Both the position numbers and the translations under genes were made by a program. This document shows, one piece after another, positions 43,577 through 51,801 of a stretch of DNA of 60,863 bases. The number at the start of each line of letters is the position of its first letter. The stretch's first letter is position 1. Below the pieces are notes generated by a model. It saw nothing but the letters and a program-made list of their open reading frames with translations, was not told the origin of the DNA and searched no databases. The stretch comes from Desulfurobacteriaceae bacterium (lineage in GTDB: Bacteria; Aquificota; Aquificia; Desulfurobacteriales; Desulfurobacteriaceae). The stretch spans positions 1 through 60,863 of the forward strand of contig JBDOLX010000095.1 in assembly GCA_039832905.1 (NCBI GenBank), read 5' to 3'.

Positions 43577-44524
43577 TTAAAGAGTGTTCTTTATTTTCCA
43601 CCATATAGAATGTTTTATAGGATTTTCAACTGGTTCAACGTCAAGAATTTTTTCACCTTTAAGTATAAGTTTGGCTTTTTTCCCGTAAGGAGATTGGGGG
43701 TAATTCTTTGCTACTTCTTCTAAAATTCTCTTTCCTTTAAGAAAGTTCTTTTGGGAAATCTCCTGCCATTTCTTTATGTCTTTATTTATGAGTTTTATTC
43801 TATTTAGTGCTACTTTCCTTTCTTCTTCGTCTTTGGACTTTAATCTTTCTCTTTCCGTTTCAAGTTTTTCAGTGAGTTTTTCTATTTCTTCTTCTGCTTC
43901 AAGCTTTGTGAAAAAGTAAGCTCTTCCAAGAAGGTAGTTTAACCTATCAGCAGGTTCTATATCTGAAAATTCCTCTTTAACCTTTTCATATCTATCTATT
44001 GAAGCTGTGAACTTTCTTAACATATCATAAGTTCCAGCAATATAGATTTCGTGTTCAGCTAAGACCTTCCTTGCCATTTTCTTGTAGAGTTTTGCTTTTT
44101 CTACTCTTTTGTCATCTGGAAATCTCATTATGAAAACATCAAAAGAGTCTATAGCTTTTTTAGTGAAAGTCTGATCCCATTCAGGGCCTTTTATTAGGTT
44201 TAAGTAAGAAACTCCAAGTCTAAAAAGTGCGTCTTTGGCAAAAGGAGAAGCAGGATATAGAGTCAAAAATTCTTCATACTTTAAAGCAGCGTTTTCAAAA
44301 TCTTTTTCGTTAAAGTAAGCATTGGCTAATGTAATTAAAGCTATTTCTTTTTCTTTTGCTGAAAGTTCCTTCTCTAAGGCTTTTTCTAAGTAGTCAATTG
44401 CTTTTCCGTAGTCTTCTTTTTTAGCAGCCTCTATTCCTTTTTGGTAAAGTCCTTGTGCAGTTTGAGGAATTCTTTCACAAGACACAAAGAGGAAAGCTAA
44501 AAGAACAAAAATTATTCTTTTCAC
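43577..44524 (-). CDS. bamD: BamD-like outer-membrane lipoprotein with TPR repeats
   Basis: About 315 residues from a GTG that follows AAAAGGAGG by four bases. The lipobox is in LLAFLFVSC, with cleavage before the cysteine. TPR hairpins follow (YQKGIEAAKKEDYGKAIDYL, LITLANAYFNEKDFENAALK, FLTLYPASPFAKDALFRLG), with the periodicity of BamD/YfiO. A charged coiled-coil stretch (about 195-255) is longer than in E. coli BamD. BamD supports outer-membrane protein insertion. A generic TPR lipoprotein is the alternative. Confidence 0.75.
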   Translation of the reverse strand: MKRIIFVLLAFLFVSCERIPQTAQGLYQKGIEAAKKEDYGKAIDYLEKALEKELSAKEKEIALITLANAYFNEKDFENAALKYEEFLTLYPASPFAKDALFRLGVSYLNLIKGPEWDQTFTKKAIDSFDVFIMRFPDDKRVEKAKLYKKMARKVLAEHEIYIAGTYDMLRKFTASIDRYEKVKEEFSDIEPADRLNYLLGRAYFFTKLEAEEEIEKLTEKLETERERLKSKDEEERKVALNRIKLINKDIKKWQEISQKNFLKGKRILEEVAKNYPQSPYGKKAKLILKGEKILDVEPVENPIKHSIWWKIKNTL

Positions 44525-44537
44525 TAAAGCCTCCTTT

Positions 44538-46040
44538 TCAGCTTTTAGCAACAGTGAACCTTTCAATGTGGTAGTGTTCGACAGGAACAATTTTTATCTC
44601 TACATCAAAGGTTTCCATCAATTTATCAATTATATCTTTTTCGTCGTTTTTTAGTTTTTCGGCAACCAATGGATTGGCATAAACTCTAATTTTCCTTTTA
44701 GAATTGGAAAGTTTTAGTAGAGAAAGAATTTCCCTTTCTATTTCAAAAGCTACAGTTTCAACAGATTTTACCCTTCCCTTTCCTTCACAGTAAGGACAGG
44801 TCATTGTAAGAGTTTTTCCAAGACTCTTCTTTACCCGTTTCCTTGTCATTTCAACAAGTCCTAAGTCGGACATACTTACTATCTTAGTTCTTGCCCTGTC
44901 CTTTGAGAGCTCCTCTTCCAAAGTTTTAAGAAGTAGCTCTTTGTTTTTTTCTTCCTTCATATCTATAAAGTCAATTACGATAATTCCTCCAATGTCCCTT
45001 AATCTTAGCTGTCTTGCAATCTCTTTAGCAGCAGCTAGGTTAATCTTTAAAGCAGTTTCCTCTAAGCTCTTTGTCTTTTTAAACTTTCCACTGTTTACAT
45101 CAATTGAAACTAAAGCTTCCGTTTCGTCTATTACGATGTAACCACCGTTTGGAAGATATACTTTCCTAGAAAGGGCTTTCTCTATTGCTTTCTCAACCTC
45201 AAACTTTTGGAAAAGGGGCACTTCTCCATTGTAGTACTTTATTCTGCCAGAAAGCTTAGGAATAAAAGCTTTGGCAAAACTTACAGCTCTTTCAAACTCT
45301 CTTCGAGAATCTATTATCACCTCTCCTACATCTTCTGTTAGAAGGTCTCTGAGAGTTTTAGGAACTATTTCCAAATCTTGATAAAGGAGTGCTGGAGGAG
45401 GTCTATTTTCGGCCTTTTCGAGTAATCCTTTCCAAACTTTAAGAATGTAGTCAAGATCTTTTCGTAAATCCTCCTCTTTTGCTCCCTCTGCTGCTGTTCT
45501 AACGATAATTCCGTAATCCTTTGGTTTTATCTTTTGGGCTATTTCTTTTAGTCTTTCTCTCTCTTCTTGGTCGGTAATTCTTCTTGATATTCCTATCTTG
45601 TTTACTGTTGGTAAAAGGACAAGGTAATGTCCTGCAATTGTTATGTTAGTGGTTATTCGTGGTCCTTTAGTCCCTATAGGCTCTTTTGAAACCTGAACTA
45701 TTATCTCTTGGTTAGGGGTTAAAACCTCCTCTATCGGAGGTAGCTCTATTTCTTGAGTTGTCGTTCCATTTTCTTCAAAGAGCTCGTCATCTTCCTCAAA
45801 ATCAAAGCTTACAGCGTCTCTAACGTACAAGAATGCCTTCTTTGATATTCCAATATCAACAAAAGCTGCCTGGACAGCAGGAACAATCTTTAAGACTTTA
45901 CCTTTATAAATGTTTCCAACGATTCCTCTATTTTCCTTTCTTTCTACATAAAACTCTACAAGCTCTCCGTCTTCCAGTACTGCTATCCTAACTTCTTTTG
46001 TGTGAACGTTTATCAGTATCTGTTTTTTAGGCTTTGACAA
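44538..46040 (-). CDS. rng: Ribonuclease E/G family (RNase G)
   Basis: About 500 residues. The S1 domain contains GIVGNIYKGKVLKIVPAVQA followed by AFVDIGISKKAFLYV. The RNase H-like and 5' sensor regions, the DNase I-like metal site GGIIVIDFIDMKEEKNKE and the zinc-link CPYCEGKGRV are present. There is no degradosome-scaffold tail, so RNase G type is favoured. The TTG at 46040 follows GAGAAGAG and lies inside the end of the radical SAM gene; a TTG ten codons earlier is possible. rapZ in the same window is of interest because RapZ partners RNase E elsewhere. Confidence 0.92.
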   Translation of the reverse strand: MSKPKKQILINVHTKEVRIAVLEDGELVEFYVERKENRGIVGNIYKGKVLKIVPAVQAAFVDIGISKKAFLYVRDAVSFDFEEDDELFEENGTTTQEIELPPIEEVLTPNQEIIVQVSKEPIGTKGPRITTNITIAGHYLVLLPTVNKIGISRRITDQEERERLKEIAQKIKPKDYGIIVRTAAEGAKEEDLRKDLDYILKVWKGLLEKAENRPPPALLYQDLEIVPKTLRDLLTEDVGEVIIDSRREFERAVSFAKAFIPKLSGRIKYYNGEVPLFQKFEVEKAIEKALSRKVYLPNGGYIVIDETEALVSIDVNSGKFKKTKSLEETALKINLAAAKEIARQLRLRDIGGIIVIDFIDMKEEKNKELLLKTLEEELSKDRARTKIVSMSDLGLVEMTRKRVKKSLGKTLTMTCPYCEGKGRVKSVETVAFEIEREILSLLKLSNSKRKIRVYANPLVAEKLKNDEKDIIDKLMETFDVEIKIVPVEHYHIERFTVAKS

Positions 46041-48468
46041 GCTCTTCTCTTTCAACTTTCGCCGTCCCAAGAGATAATTTCATCCAACTTAGTATATCTT
46101 GAATGTTCAAAATATTACCGTTTATAACATTTATTTCAATTCTAACCTTTCCATCTTTTTCTTCTATTTTCTTTATGTGTTCCTTGAGAATAATCTCTTT
46201 ACCTTTTCTGTTAACTTGCTTTTCTTCAAAGAGAGGAGTTATGTCGTAATCCTTAAAAGGCGTAATGGTGTAAGTAACGGTTTTTATCCTCTTTAGAATG
46301 CTCTCTTTAGGTTCTAAATCTATAAATTCTTTGAACTTTAAACCTTCTGGTAAGAAATTTAAGGATTCAGAGATAAATTTTTCAAAGTTGAAGTTTTCTT
46401 CTACAAGCTCTATTTCTACAACTTCTCCTTTGCCTTCCACTCCTACCGGTAGTCCAAGTATTATGTTAATTTTTGGGTGAGGATTAAATCCTTGAGAGTA
46501 TCTTAGAGGAACTCCAAACTTTCTAAATGTCCTTGTGAAGGCTCTTGTTAAGTCCAAAAGAGATAAATACTTTGCAAAACCAACCTTTTCAAAGATTAAA
46601 GCTACTTTCCTTTTTAAAGGAAATTCTCTTTTCGGTCTTGGAGGAACTTTGAACTCTATTTTTTCCGATATTGGAAAGTTTTTTAAGTCCTTTATCTGCT
46701 GTGGAGTGCAAACGCCACAAGCATGGCAACCAACTATTCTGCAGTCAGGAGTCCAAGCCTCACTTTGGGCTTTCTTTAGTTCTCTCAGTAAAAACTTCTT
46801 ACTTATTACTCCTTCTATGAAGTCCCACGGAAGTTCTTCTTCTAAGCTTCTTTTATCTGTTATCTTTTCAATGTCAATTCCTGTTTTTTCAAATGCTCGT
46901 AACCACCCGTCCCAGTTGAAGAACTCATCCCAACCGTCAAGCTGACATCCTTCAAGGTAGGCCGCTTCTAAAAGTTTTGAAGTTTCTTCATCTCCTCTTG
47001 TAAAGATAGCTTCAATTAGGGATTGTCTATAATCGTGAAATCTCAGGGTGAAACTTCTTGGAGAATTCTTCTTTATAAAATCTATCTTCTCTTTTACCTC
47101 TTCCTCACTTTCAAACCTTTCCCATTGGAACGGAGTAAAAGGTTTGGGAACAAAAATGGATATTCCTGCTGCAAGATGTTTTTTTCCTTTATACTTTCTT
47201 CCAATCTTATAAACTTGCCACAAAAGATCTACTAAAGCTTCTATGTCCTCTTGAAGTTCAAACGGAAGACCTATCATAAAGTAAAGCTTTAGCCTTCCCC
47301 AACCTCTAGAAAATAAACCTTCCACAGCTTTAAATAGGTCTTCGTTTGTAAGTTCTTTGTTTATTATTCTTCTAAGTCTATCTGATCCTGCTTCCGGTGC
47401 TAAAGTGAAACCGGTTTTCTTAACCTGCATTATTTGAGATGCTAAATCTGGGTTAAATCCTCTTACTCTCATTGACGGTAAAGAGAGGGATATCATCTCT
47501 TCATAGCAGACAGTCATCACCTCTGGAACTAAGGCATTAAACTTACTATGGTCTGATATTGAAAGGGAAGAGAGAGAAGCTTCTTCGTATCCAGTATTTT
47601 TGAAAGTTTCTATTATCAGCTTCTTTATAAGTTCTTTATTCCTTTCCCTGTAAGGTCTATAGATATAACCAGCTTGGCAAAATCTACAACCTCTTAGACA
47701 ACCTCTTGCAGCTTCTACTGCAATTCTATCTTGGGCTGTTTCTACTATGGGAACAGGGTGAGAAGTTGGAAAATAACCTTCAGGAACTTTAACAAAGACT
47801 GCTTTTTTTACTGGATACTTTCCAAACTTTGGAACCCAGACACCTTCTATTTTTCTAACTTCACTTAAAAAGTCTTCTTTGTTTCCTCCTTGCTGTTTTA
47901 TATCTTTCATTAAGTTTGCTATTTCAAGGAGAACCTCTTCGCCATCTCCAATACAGACAAAATCAACAAAAGGTGATAGAGGAACAGGGTTGTACATACA
48001 GGGACCACCTGCAAAAATAACTGGAAAACCTTTCCTTTCTTCCCATTTGTAGGAAAGACTTGCTAGGTTTATTACCCTTAAAGCGTTTGTAAACGTAAGC
48101 TCTGATGAAAAGGATAATCCCCAAAGGTCGTAGTCTTTTACAGGACGTAAAGCCTCTATTGTGTAAAGTGGAATTCCCTTCTTTTCCATTAATTTCTGCA
48201 TATCAGGACGAGGGAGGTATGCTCTGTGCATTAAGGCAAAATCGGTTAAGTTGTTAATAATGTGGTAAAGGATTTTCCCACCTATATGGGCACTTCCGAC
48301 CTCATACAAGTCGGGATATGTAATAACGAACCTTACAGTTCTTTCTTCAAATTTTGGAGCTCTTTGGTTTAGTTCCAAAGGTAAGTAAGAAGCAGGTTTT
48401 TGAACGTTATAAAGTTCCTGTAAGAATTTTTCGTCCTTAAAAATCTCCGAAATCGCCAAAGTCTTCAT
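46027..48468 (-). CDS. B12-binding-type radical SAM protein fused to a DUF2344 domain
   Basis: About 813 residues from the ATG giving MKTLAISEIF; GGAG lies four bases before it. An earlier ATG 11 codons upstream is possible. Residues about 40-230 are a B12-binding-like Rossmann region (TYPDLYEVGSAHIGGKILYH). The radical SAM cysteines are in AARGCLRGCRFCQAGYIYRP. The C-terminal about 220 residues, with KVGFAKYLSLLDLTRAF and GFNPHPKINIILGLPVGVEG, match DUF2344. The layout fits the TIGR03960/TIGR03936 proteins often found next to RNase G genes, as here. The reaction is unknown. Confidence 0.88.
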   Translation of the reverse strand: MKTLAISEIFKDEKFLQELYNVQKPASYLPLELNQRAPKFEERTVRFVITYPDLYEVGSAHIGGKILYHIINNLTDFALMHRAYLPRPDMQKLMEKKGIPLYTIEALRPVKDYDLWGLSFSSELTFTNALRVINLASLSYKWEERKGFPVIFAGGPCMYNPVPLSPFVDFVCIGDGEEVLLEIANLMKDIKQQGGNKEDFLSEVRKIEGVWVPKFGKYPVKKAVFVKVPEGYFPTSHPVPIVETAQDRIAVEAARGCLRGCRFCQAGYIYRPYRERNKELIKKLIIETFKNTGYEEASLSSLSISDHSKFNALVPEVMTVCYEEMISLSLPSMRVRGFNPDLASQIMQVKKTGFTLAPEAGSDRLRRIINKELTNEDLFKAVEGLFSRGWGRLKLYFMIGLPFELQEDIEALVDLLWQVYKIGRKYKGKKHLAAGISIFVPKPFTPFQWERFESEEEVKEKIDFIKKNSPRSFTLRFHDYRQSLIEAIFTRGDEETSKLLEAAYLEGCQLDGWDEFFNWDGWLRAFEKTGIDIEKITDKRSLEEELPWDFIEGVISKKFLLRELKKAQSEAWTPDCRIVGCHACGVCTPQQIKDLKNFPISEKIEFKVPPRPKREFPLKRKVALIFEKVGFAKYLSLLDLTRAFTRTFRKFGVPLRYSQGFNPHPKINIILGLPVGVEGKGEVVEIELVEENFNFEKFISESLNFLPEGLKFKEFIDLEPKESILKRIKTVTYTITPFKDYDITPLFEEKQVNRKGKEIILKEHIKKIEEKDGKVRIEINVINGNILNIQDILSWMKLSLGTAKVEREELVKA

Positions 48469-48988
48469 AATCTCCATCGTCATAGTCTGTAATTTTTTCA
48501 TTTTCTGTTTCTATTGATTCTTTCGTTTCTTCTTCACTTTTTTCTTCCTGAGAAGCAAAAGCTTCGTGAACGGTATCTGCGATTAGGTCTGCTATTAAGA
48601 AGCCTACTGCTGTACCAAGAATTGTAGAAAGCCATGGGAAACTTGGATCATAACCGCTTTGAGTCCTTTTAAAAAGTTTCTGAATCTCCTCTTTTCTAAC
48701 AGGTACTCTAATGATTTCTCTGCCGTTGTCGATTTTTATCTCGTAGATATCCTCTTCAAGTTTTTCAAAAGAAAAACGTTTTATTTCAGAAGCTCTAAAG
48801 AAGGTAAAGTTTCCATCCTTAAAGTAGGAAACACCATCATCTGAAAAGTTAAGTACAGAACCATCAAGACCTTTGATTTCTACTACATTTCTAGAATTAA
48901 AGTTCTTGGATAAATTGTTACTCTTGAGTGCTGGTAGTACTACAAATATGATTACAGCGACTAAAATTAGAAACAGTAGAAAGCCCAT
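48437..48988 (-). CDS. Membrane protein with an acidic Asp/Gly/Phe-rich tail, unknown function
   Basis: The product has 183 residues. An N-terminal helix (about 2-19) and a second helix (about 118-140, STILGTAVGFLIADLIADTV) flank a small beta-rich domain (VVEIKGLDGSVLNFSDDGVS, then IYEIKIDNGREIIRVPV). The C-terminus is an acidic tail with repeated DFGDFGDF. It overlaps the radical SAM gene by about 32 bases. I do not recognise the family. Confidence 0.6.
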   Translation of the reverse strand: MGFLLFLILVAVIIFVVLPALKSNNLSKNFNSRNVVEIKGLDGSVLNFSDDGVSYFKDGNFTFFRASEIKRFSFEKLEEDIYEIKIDNGREIIRVPVRKEEIQKLFKRTQSGYDPSFPWLSTILGTAVGFLIADLIADTVHEAFASQEEKSEEETKESIETENEKITDYDDGDYEDFGDFGDF

Positions 48989-49009
48989 CTCTTTTCTCCT
49001 TATAGAAGT

Positions 49010-49750
49010 TTAAAACCTGTAAATCCAACTTACAAGGAACAGCTTATCAGTGTGATATTCAGCTTCGTCTGGCAAAATGTTGCGGTATTCAATCTTATAC
49101 GAGATTCCAAGCATCGTTCGCTTTGTAATAGGAATTTCAAGTTTAGTTTCACTGTTAACAAAATAGTCCTTGCTATCCCTTAAAGATACCAAATAGGAAG
49201 CTTTTTGGATAAAGGTTAAATCCCTTACAAATTGTCTTTGGTATTCTGTACTTATATCCAAAGCTGTGTAGGTTTCTTCACCATTTTCGGTATAGTCATT
49301 GTAAGTGTAATCAATACCGATGAAAACTTTGAGGCTCTGTTTTTCTTCCTTTATTACTTGGTAACCAATACCCGGTCCAAGACCGATTCTCAAGTCATAT
49401 CCGGCAAAAATATCTCTCTTTATGAAATTTTTAAGGAAGAAAAGACTCCTTTCGCTTAAATCAAACTCAAATCTGCTGTCTATATCCAGCTGTTCTGTTG
49501 TTTTTTCATCCTCATCAAACTTTAAAAGATAAGAACCATCTGAGTAAAACCTAGCTTTTTTCCATTCTTTACGTAACTTATATTTAACGGCGAGGGTTTC
49601 AGTATTAGTATTCCCTGAAGAATCGGAGTAAGAAATCTCTATTTGGTTTTTGTATTCTTCTGTGTTGTTTTCCTCTTGGATATCTTCTCCAAAGGCTACA
49701 AAAGGAATTAAAAGGAAGAAGAGAGAGAGAAGATAAGTTTTTAACCTCAT
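49010..49750 (-). CDS. DUF481-family outer-membrane protein (YdiY-like)
   Basis: The product has 246 residues with a signal peptide (about 1-21, ending VAFGE). The first strand, NQIEISYSDSSGNTNTETLA, has the 'sGN(T/S)..' signature of DUF481. Strand periodicity, LGPGIGYQVI and the final aromatic YRF support a barrel in the outer membrane. E. coli YdiY is an acid- or salt-induced relative with no clear role. The ATG follows GGAAGGGAGTTA. Confidence 0.8.
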   Translation of the reverse strand: MRLKTYLLSLFFLLIPFVAFGEDIQEENNTEEYKNQIEISYSDSSGNTNTETLAVKYKLRKEWKKARFYSDGSYLLKFDEDEKTTEQLDIDSRFEFDLSERSLFFLKNFIKRDIFAGYDLRIGLGPGIGYQVIKEEKQSLKVFIGIDYTYNDYTENGEETYTALDISTEYQRQFVRDLTFIQKASYLVSLRDSKDYFVNSETKLEIPITKRTMLGISYKIEYRNILPDEAEYHTDKLFLVSWIYRF

Positions 49751-49793
49751 TAACTCCCTTCCGGAACCTAAAGTGTGGAAGACAAATTATATA

Positions 49794-51047
49794 TTAGCTT
49801 TGGAGTAGTCTTGAAATAAAGAAAGATACTAGCTTTTCTGCATCCATTTCTTTCAACAGCTCTCTACTAAGCTTTTTAGCTTCTTCTGGAATTTTTTCCG
49901 GATTTAGAGAGAGTATCTCTTCTTTTAATGCTTTTAGGTTGTTGTATTTGAATCTTTCAGGTTTTACATTTTTTAAACCTTTTATTCTGTAAAGTCTTCT
50001 TTTTTCACTATCGGCAACAAGGCTTATTGCTACTCCCTCTCTTCCAGCTCTTCCTGTTCTTCCGATTCTGTGAACGTAACTTTCTGGGTTCTCTGGAAGC
50101 TCGTAGTTTACAACAAGCCCAACGTTCTTAATGTCAATTCCTCTTGCGGCTACGTCGGTTGCAACTAAGGTTTTTATCCTTCCTTCCTTAAAGGACTTCA
50201 TAACGTTTTCTCTTGCTCTTTGAGAAAGATCACCATGAATTGCTCTTGCTTTTATTCCTTTGTCTTGTAATTTCTTCTCAAGTTCTGCTGCATCACGCTT
50301 TGTTTTAACGAAAACGATTGTAAATGTTTCTTGATTCTCTCTTAATACTTTCTCAAGAACTTTAAGCTTATCCTCACTCTTTACAAGAATAACTTTCTGA
50401 TGAACTTTTGGAGTTATTAAATCTTTTCCAATTCTCACAGTCTTATAGCCACGTTTTAAGTATCTGTTTATAAGCTTTCTTATTTCGCTTGGCATAGTAG
50501 CGGAAAAGAAAAGAGTTTGTTTCTCTTTTGGAGTTTTTTCTAAGATTTCTTCTATGTCGTCGATAAATCCCATATCAAGCATTTGGTCTGCTTCATCAAG
50601 AACTGCAAACTTAACATTATCAAGTCTAAGGATGCCCCTGTTTATTAGATCCTTTACTCTTCCGGGAGTTCCAACAATTATTTGTTTTTTTCCTCTTTTT
50701 AAGATGTTTATCTGCTTTTCTATAGAAACGCCACCGTAAATTGGATATGCAGAAATTCCTTTATTTTTTCCTATTAGAGAAAGTTCATGGGCTACCTGAA
50801 TTGCAAGTTCTCTTGTTGGTGTAAGGACAATTGCTTTAACAGCTCTTTCTCTTGGGTCTATTTTTTCTACAAGGGGAATACCAAAAGCGGCAGTTTTTCC
50901 TGTTCCTGTCTGGGCTTGCCCTACAATGTCATATCCTTGAAGTGCAGTTGGAATAGCTTCTTTTTGTATAGGAGTTGGGTTTTCAAATCCCATTTCTTCT
51001 AAAGATTTTTGAACTTTTGGGCTAAGGTTGCTGAACGTAAATTCCAT
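49794..51047 (-). CDS. deaD: DEAD-box RNA helicase
   Basis: About 417 residues from the ATG after AAGGAGAAAAA (MEFTFSNLSPKVQKSL). The Q motif is FENPTPIQKEAIP, motif I AQTGTGKT, motif II VLDEADQMLDMG, motif III SAT, and the C-terminal motifs include HRIGRTGRAGR. The length matches the CshA/DeaD core without a long RNA-binding tail. It is next to csp and downstream of a terminator, which fits a cold-adaptation role. The gene symbol is a family assignment. Confidence 0.9.
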   Translation of the reverse strand: MEFTFSNLSPKVQKSLEEMGFENPTPIQKEAIPTALQGYDIVGQAQTGTGKTAAFGIPLVEKIDPRERAVKAIVLTPTRELAIQVAHELSLIGKNKGISAYPIYGGVSIEKQINILKRGKKQIIVGTPGRVKDLINRGILRLDNVKFAVLDEADQMLDMGFIDDIEEILEKTPKEKQTLFFSATMPSEIRKLINRYLKRGYKTVRIGKDLITPKVHQKVILVKSEDKLKVLEKVLRENQETFTIVFVKTKRDAAELEKKLQDKGIKARAIHGDLSQRARENVMKSFKEGRIKTLVATDVAARGIDIKNVGLVVNYELPENPESYVHRIGRTGRAGREGVAISLVADSEKRRLYRIKGLKNVKPERFKYNNLKALKEEILSLNPEKIPEEAKKLSRELLKEMDAEKLVSFFISRLLQS

Positions 51048-51084
51048 TTTTTCTCCTTGATACTTTATGAAATGGTTGATTGAT

Positions 51085-51134
51085 AAAAAAAATTGCCACG
51101 ACCTCGCCGCCGTTTCAAGACGAAATCGTGGCAA
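51085..51134 (-). terminator. Intrinsic terminator between csp and deaD
   Basis: On the minus strand TTGCCACGA pairs with TCGTGGCAA (nine perfect base pairs across a 24-base loop that can pair further) and is followed directly by eight T residues. It ends the csp message about a dozen bases after its stop. deaD starts about 37 bases later with no clear promoter in between, so some read-through may supply deaD. Confidence 0.85.
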
Positions 51135-51146
51135 CTGTTATTGTTG

Positions 51147-51353
51147 TTAAAGTCTTTCTACTTCTACAGCTTTAAGACCTTTTTCACTTTCCTGAACGTT
51201 AAAAGAAACTCTTTCTCCTTCTTCAAGAGTTCTGAATCCATTTCCAGAGATTCCTGTGTAGTGAACGAAAACGTCCTGTCCGTTATCAGCTGTGATAAAG
51301 CCGTAGCCTTTCTTAGCGTCGAACCACTTAACTGTTCCTGTGTACTTCTCCAT
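51147..51353 (-). CDS. Cold-shock domain protein (CspA family)
   Basis: The product has 68 residues. RNP1 is KGYGFIT and RNP2 is VFVHYTGI, with the family start TGTVKWFDAKKGYGFI. It is a single-stranded nucleic-acid chaperone that melts RNA hairpins. The ATG follows AGAGAGGTAAGACAC. Its 5' leader contains a strong intrinsic terminator, and another follows the gene, so expression is probably set by attenuation. Confidence 0.96.
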   Translation of the reverse strand: MEKYTGTVKWFDAKKGYGFITADNGQDVFVHYTGISGNGFRTLEEGERVSFNVQESEKGLKAVEVERL

Positions 51354-51385
51354 GTGTCTTACCTCTCTTAAAAGTTTCTCAAAAA

Positions 51386-51451
51386 TAAAAAAGCCCTGAA
51401 GGCAGAAACGGCATGCCTTCAGGGCTGATTGTGTTCCGATGCTGCCTTCAA
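51386..51451 (-). promoter_or_regulatory. csp leader attenuator: terminator hairpin with a competing upstream segment
   Basis: On the minus strand AGCCCTGAAGGCA (51392-51404 complement side) and TGCCTTCAGGGCT (51414-51426) form a 13-bp perfect stem with a nine-base loop, followed by TTTTTTATTTTT. In the transcript, a second TTGAAGGCAGC segment (51441-51451) lies 15 bases before the hairpin. Nine of its bases, TGAAGGCAG, are complementary to CTGCCTTCA in the 3' arm of the terminator. This allows an alternative pairing that would prevent terminator formation. The hairpin itself is certain; regulation is inferred. Confidence 0.75.
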
Positions 51452-51464
51452 CTAACTTAGCTGT

Positions 51465-51492
51465 AATTTAAGGCAATTTTTTAGTTTGTCAA
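51465..51492 (-). promoter_or_regulatory. Candidate promoter for csp
   Basis: The minus strand reads TTGACA (51492-51487), a 16-base spacer, then TAAATT (51470-51465; four of six bases match TATAAT). It sits directly after the stop codon of the 79-residue gene and about 40 bases before the leader hairpin. No promoter-like sequence fits between the hairpin and csp, so csp transcription should cross the terminator. Confidence 0.5.
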
Positions 51493-51494
51493 TA

Positions 51495-51734
51495 TTAATC
51501 TTCTATTTCTACTTCTTCAATAAACTGGTAGGCATTTTGAGGAAGTATTAGTGTTCTCCTTTTAACACCTTGTTTCTTAAGACGCCTATATTCATTCACG
51601 CTTTCACTGTAAGAAAAGTATCCAACTACTCTTATGTGGGTATCATTAAGAAATTCAAGTTCTTCAGCGAAAATAAAACTACCTTCGCCACACTGAGGAC
51701 AGTTAGGTGAACAAACAATAATATAGAGTTTCAT
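51495..51734 (-). CDS. Small CxxC protein of unknown function
   Basis: The product has 79 residues from the ATG six bases after GGGAGGA. The N-terminus MKLYIIVCSPNCPQCGEGSF has CSPNCPQC, a thioredoxin/glutaredoxin-like or zinc-binding pair after a first strand. A second strand (HIRVVGYFSYSE) and a helix follow (VNEYRRLKKQGVKRRTLILP). It could be a truncated thioredoxin-fold protein or a zinc ribbon. It is divergent from truD. Confidence 0.65.
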   Translation of the reverse strand: MKLYIIVCSPNCPQCGEGSFIFAEELEFLNDTHIRVVGYFSYSESVNEYRRLKKQGVKRRTLILPQNAYQFIEEVEIED

Positions 51735-51801
51735 AGGGCTTCCTCCCAAAATTTTTTGCTAAAATTGATTGTATCAAAGAATTCTCAACTTAGAATTAAA
51801 G

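Noticed and set aside
51048-51134. 29-codon N-terminal extension of the DEAD-box helicase
   Set aside because: It would translate through the terminator hairpin; the ATG at 51047 has a clear ribosome-binding site and gives the normal N-terminus.
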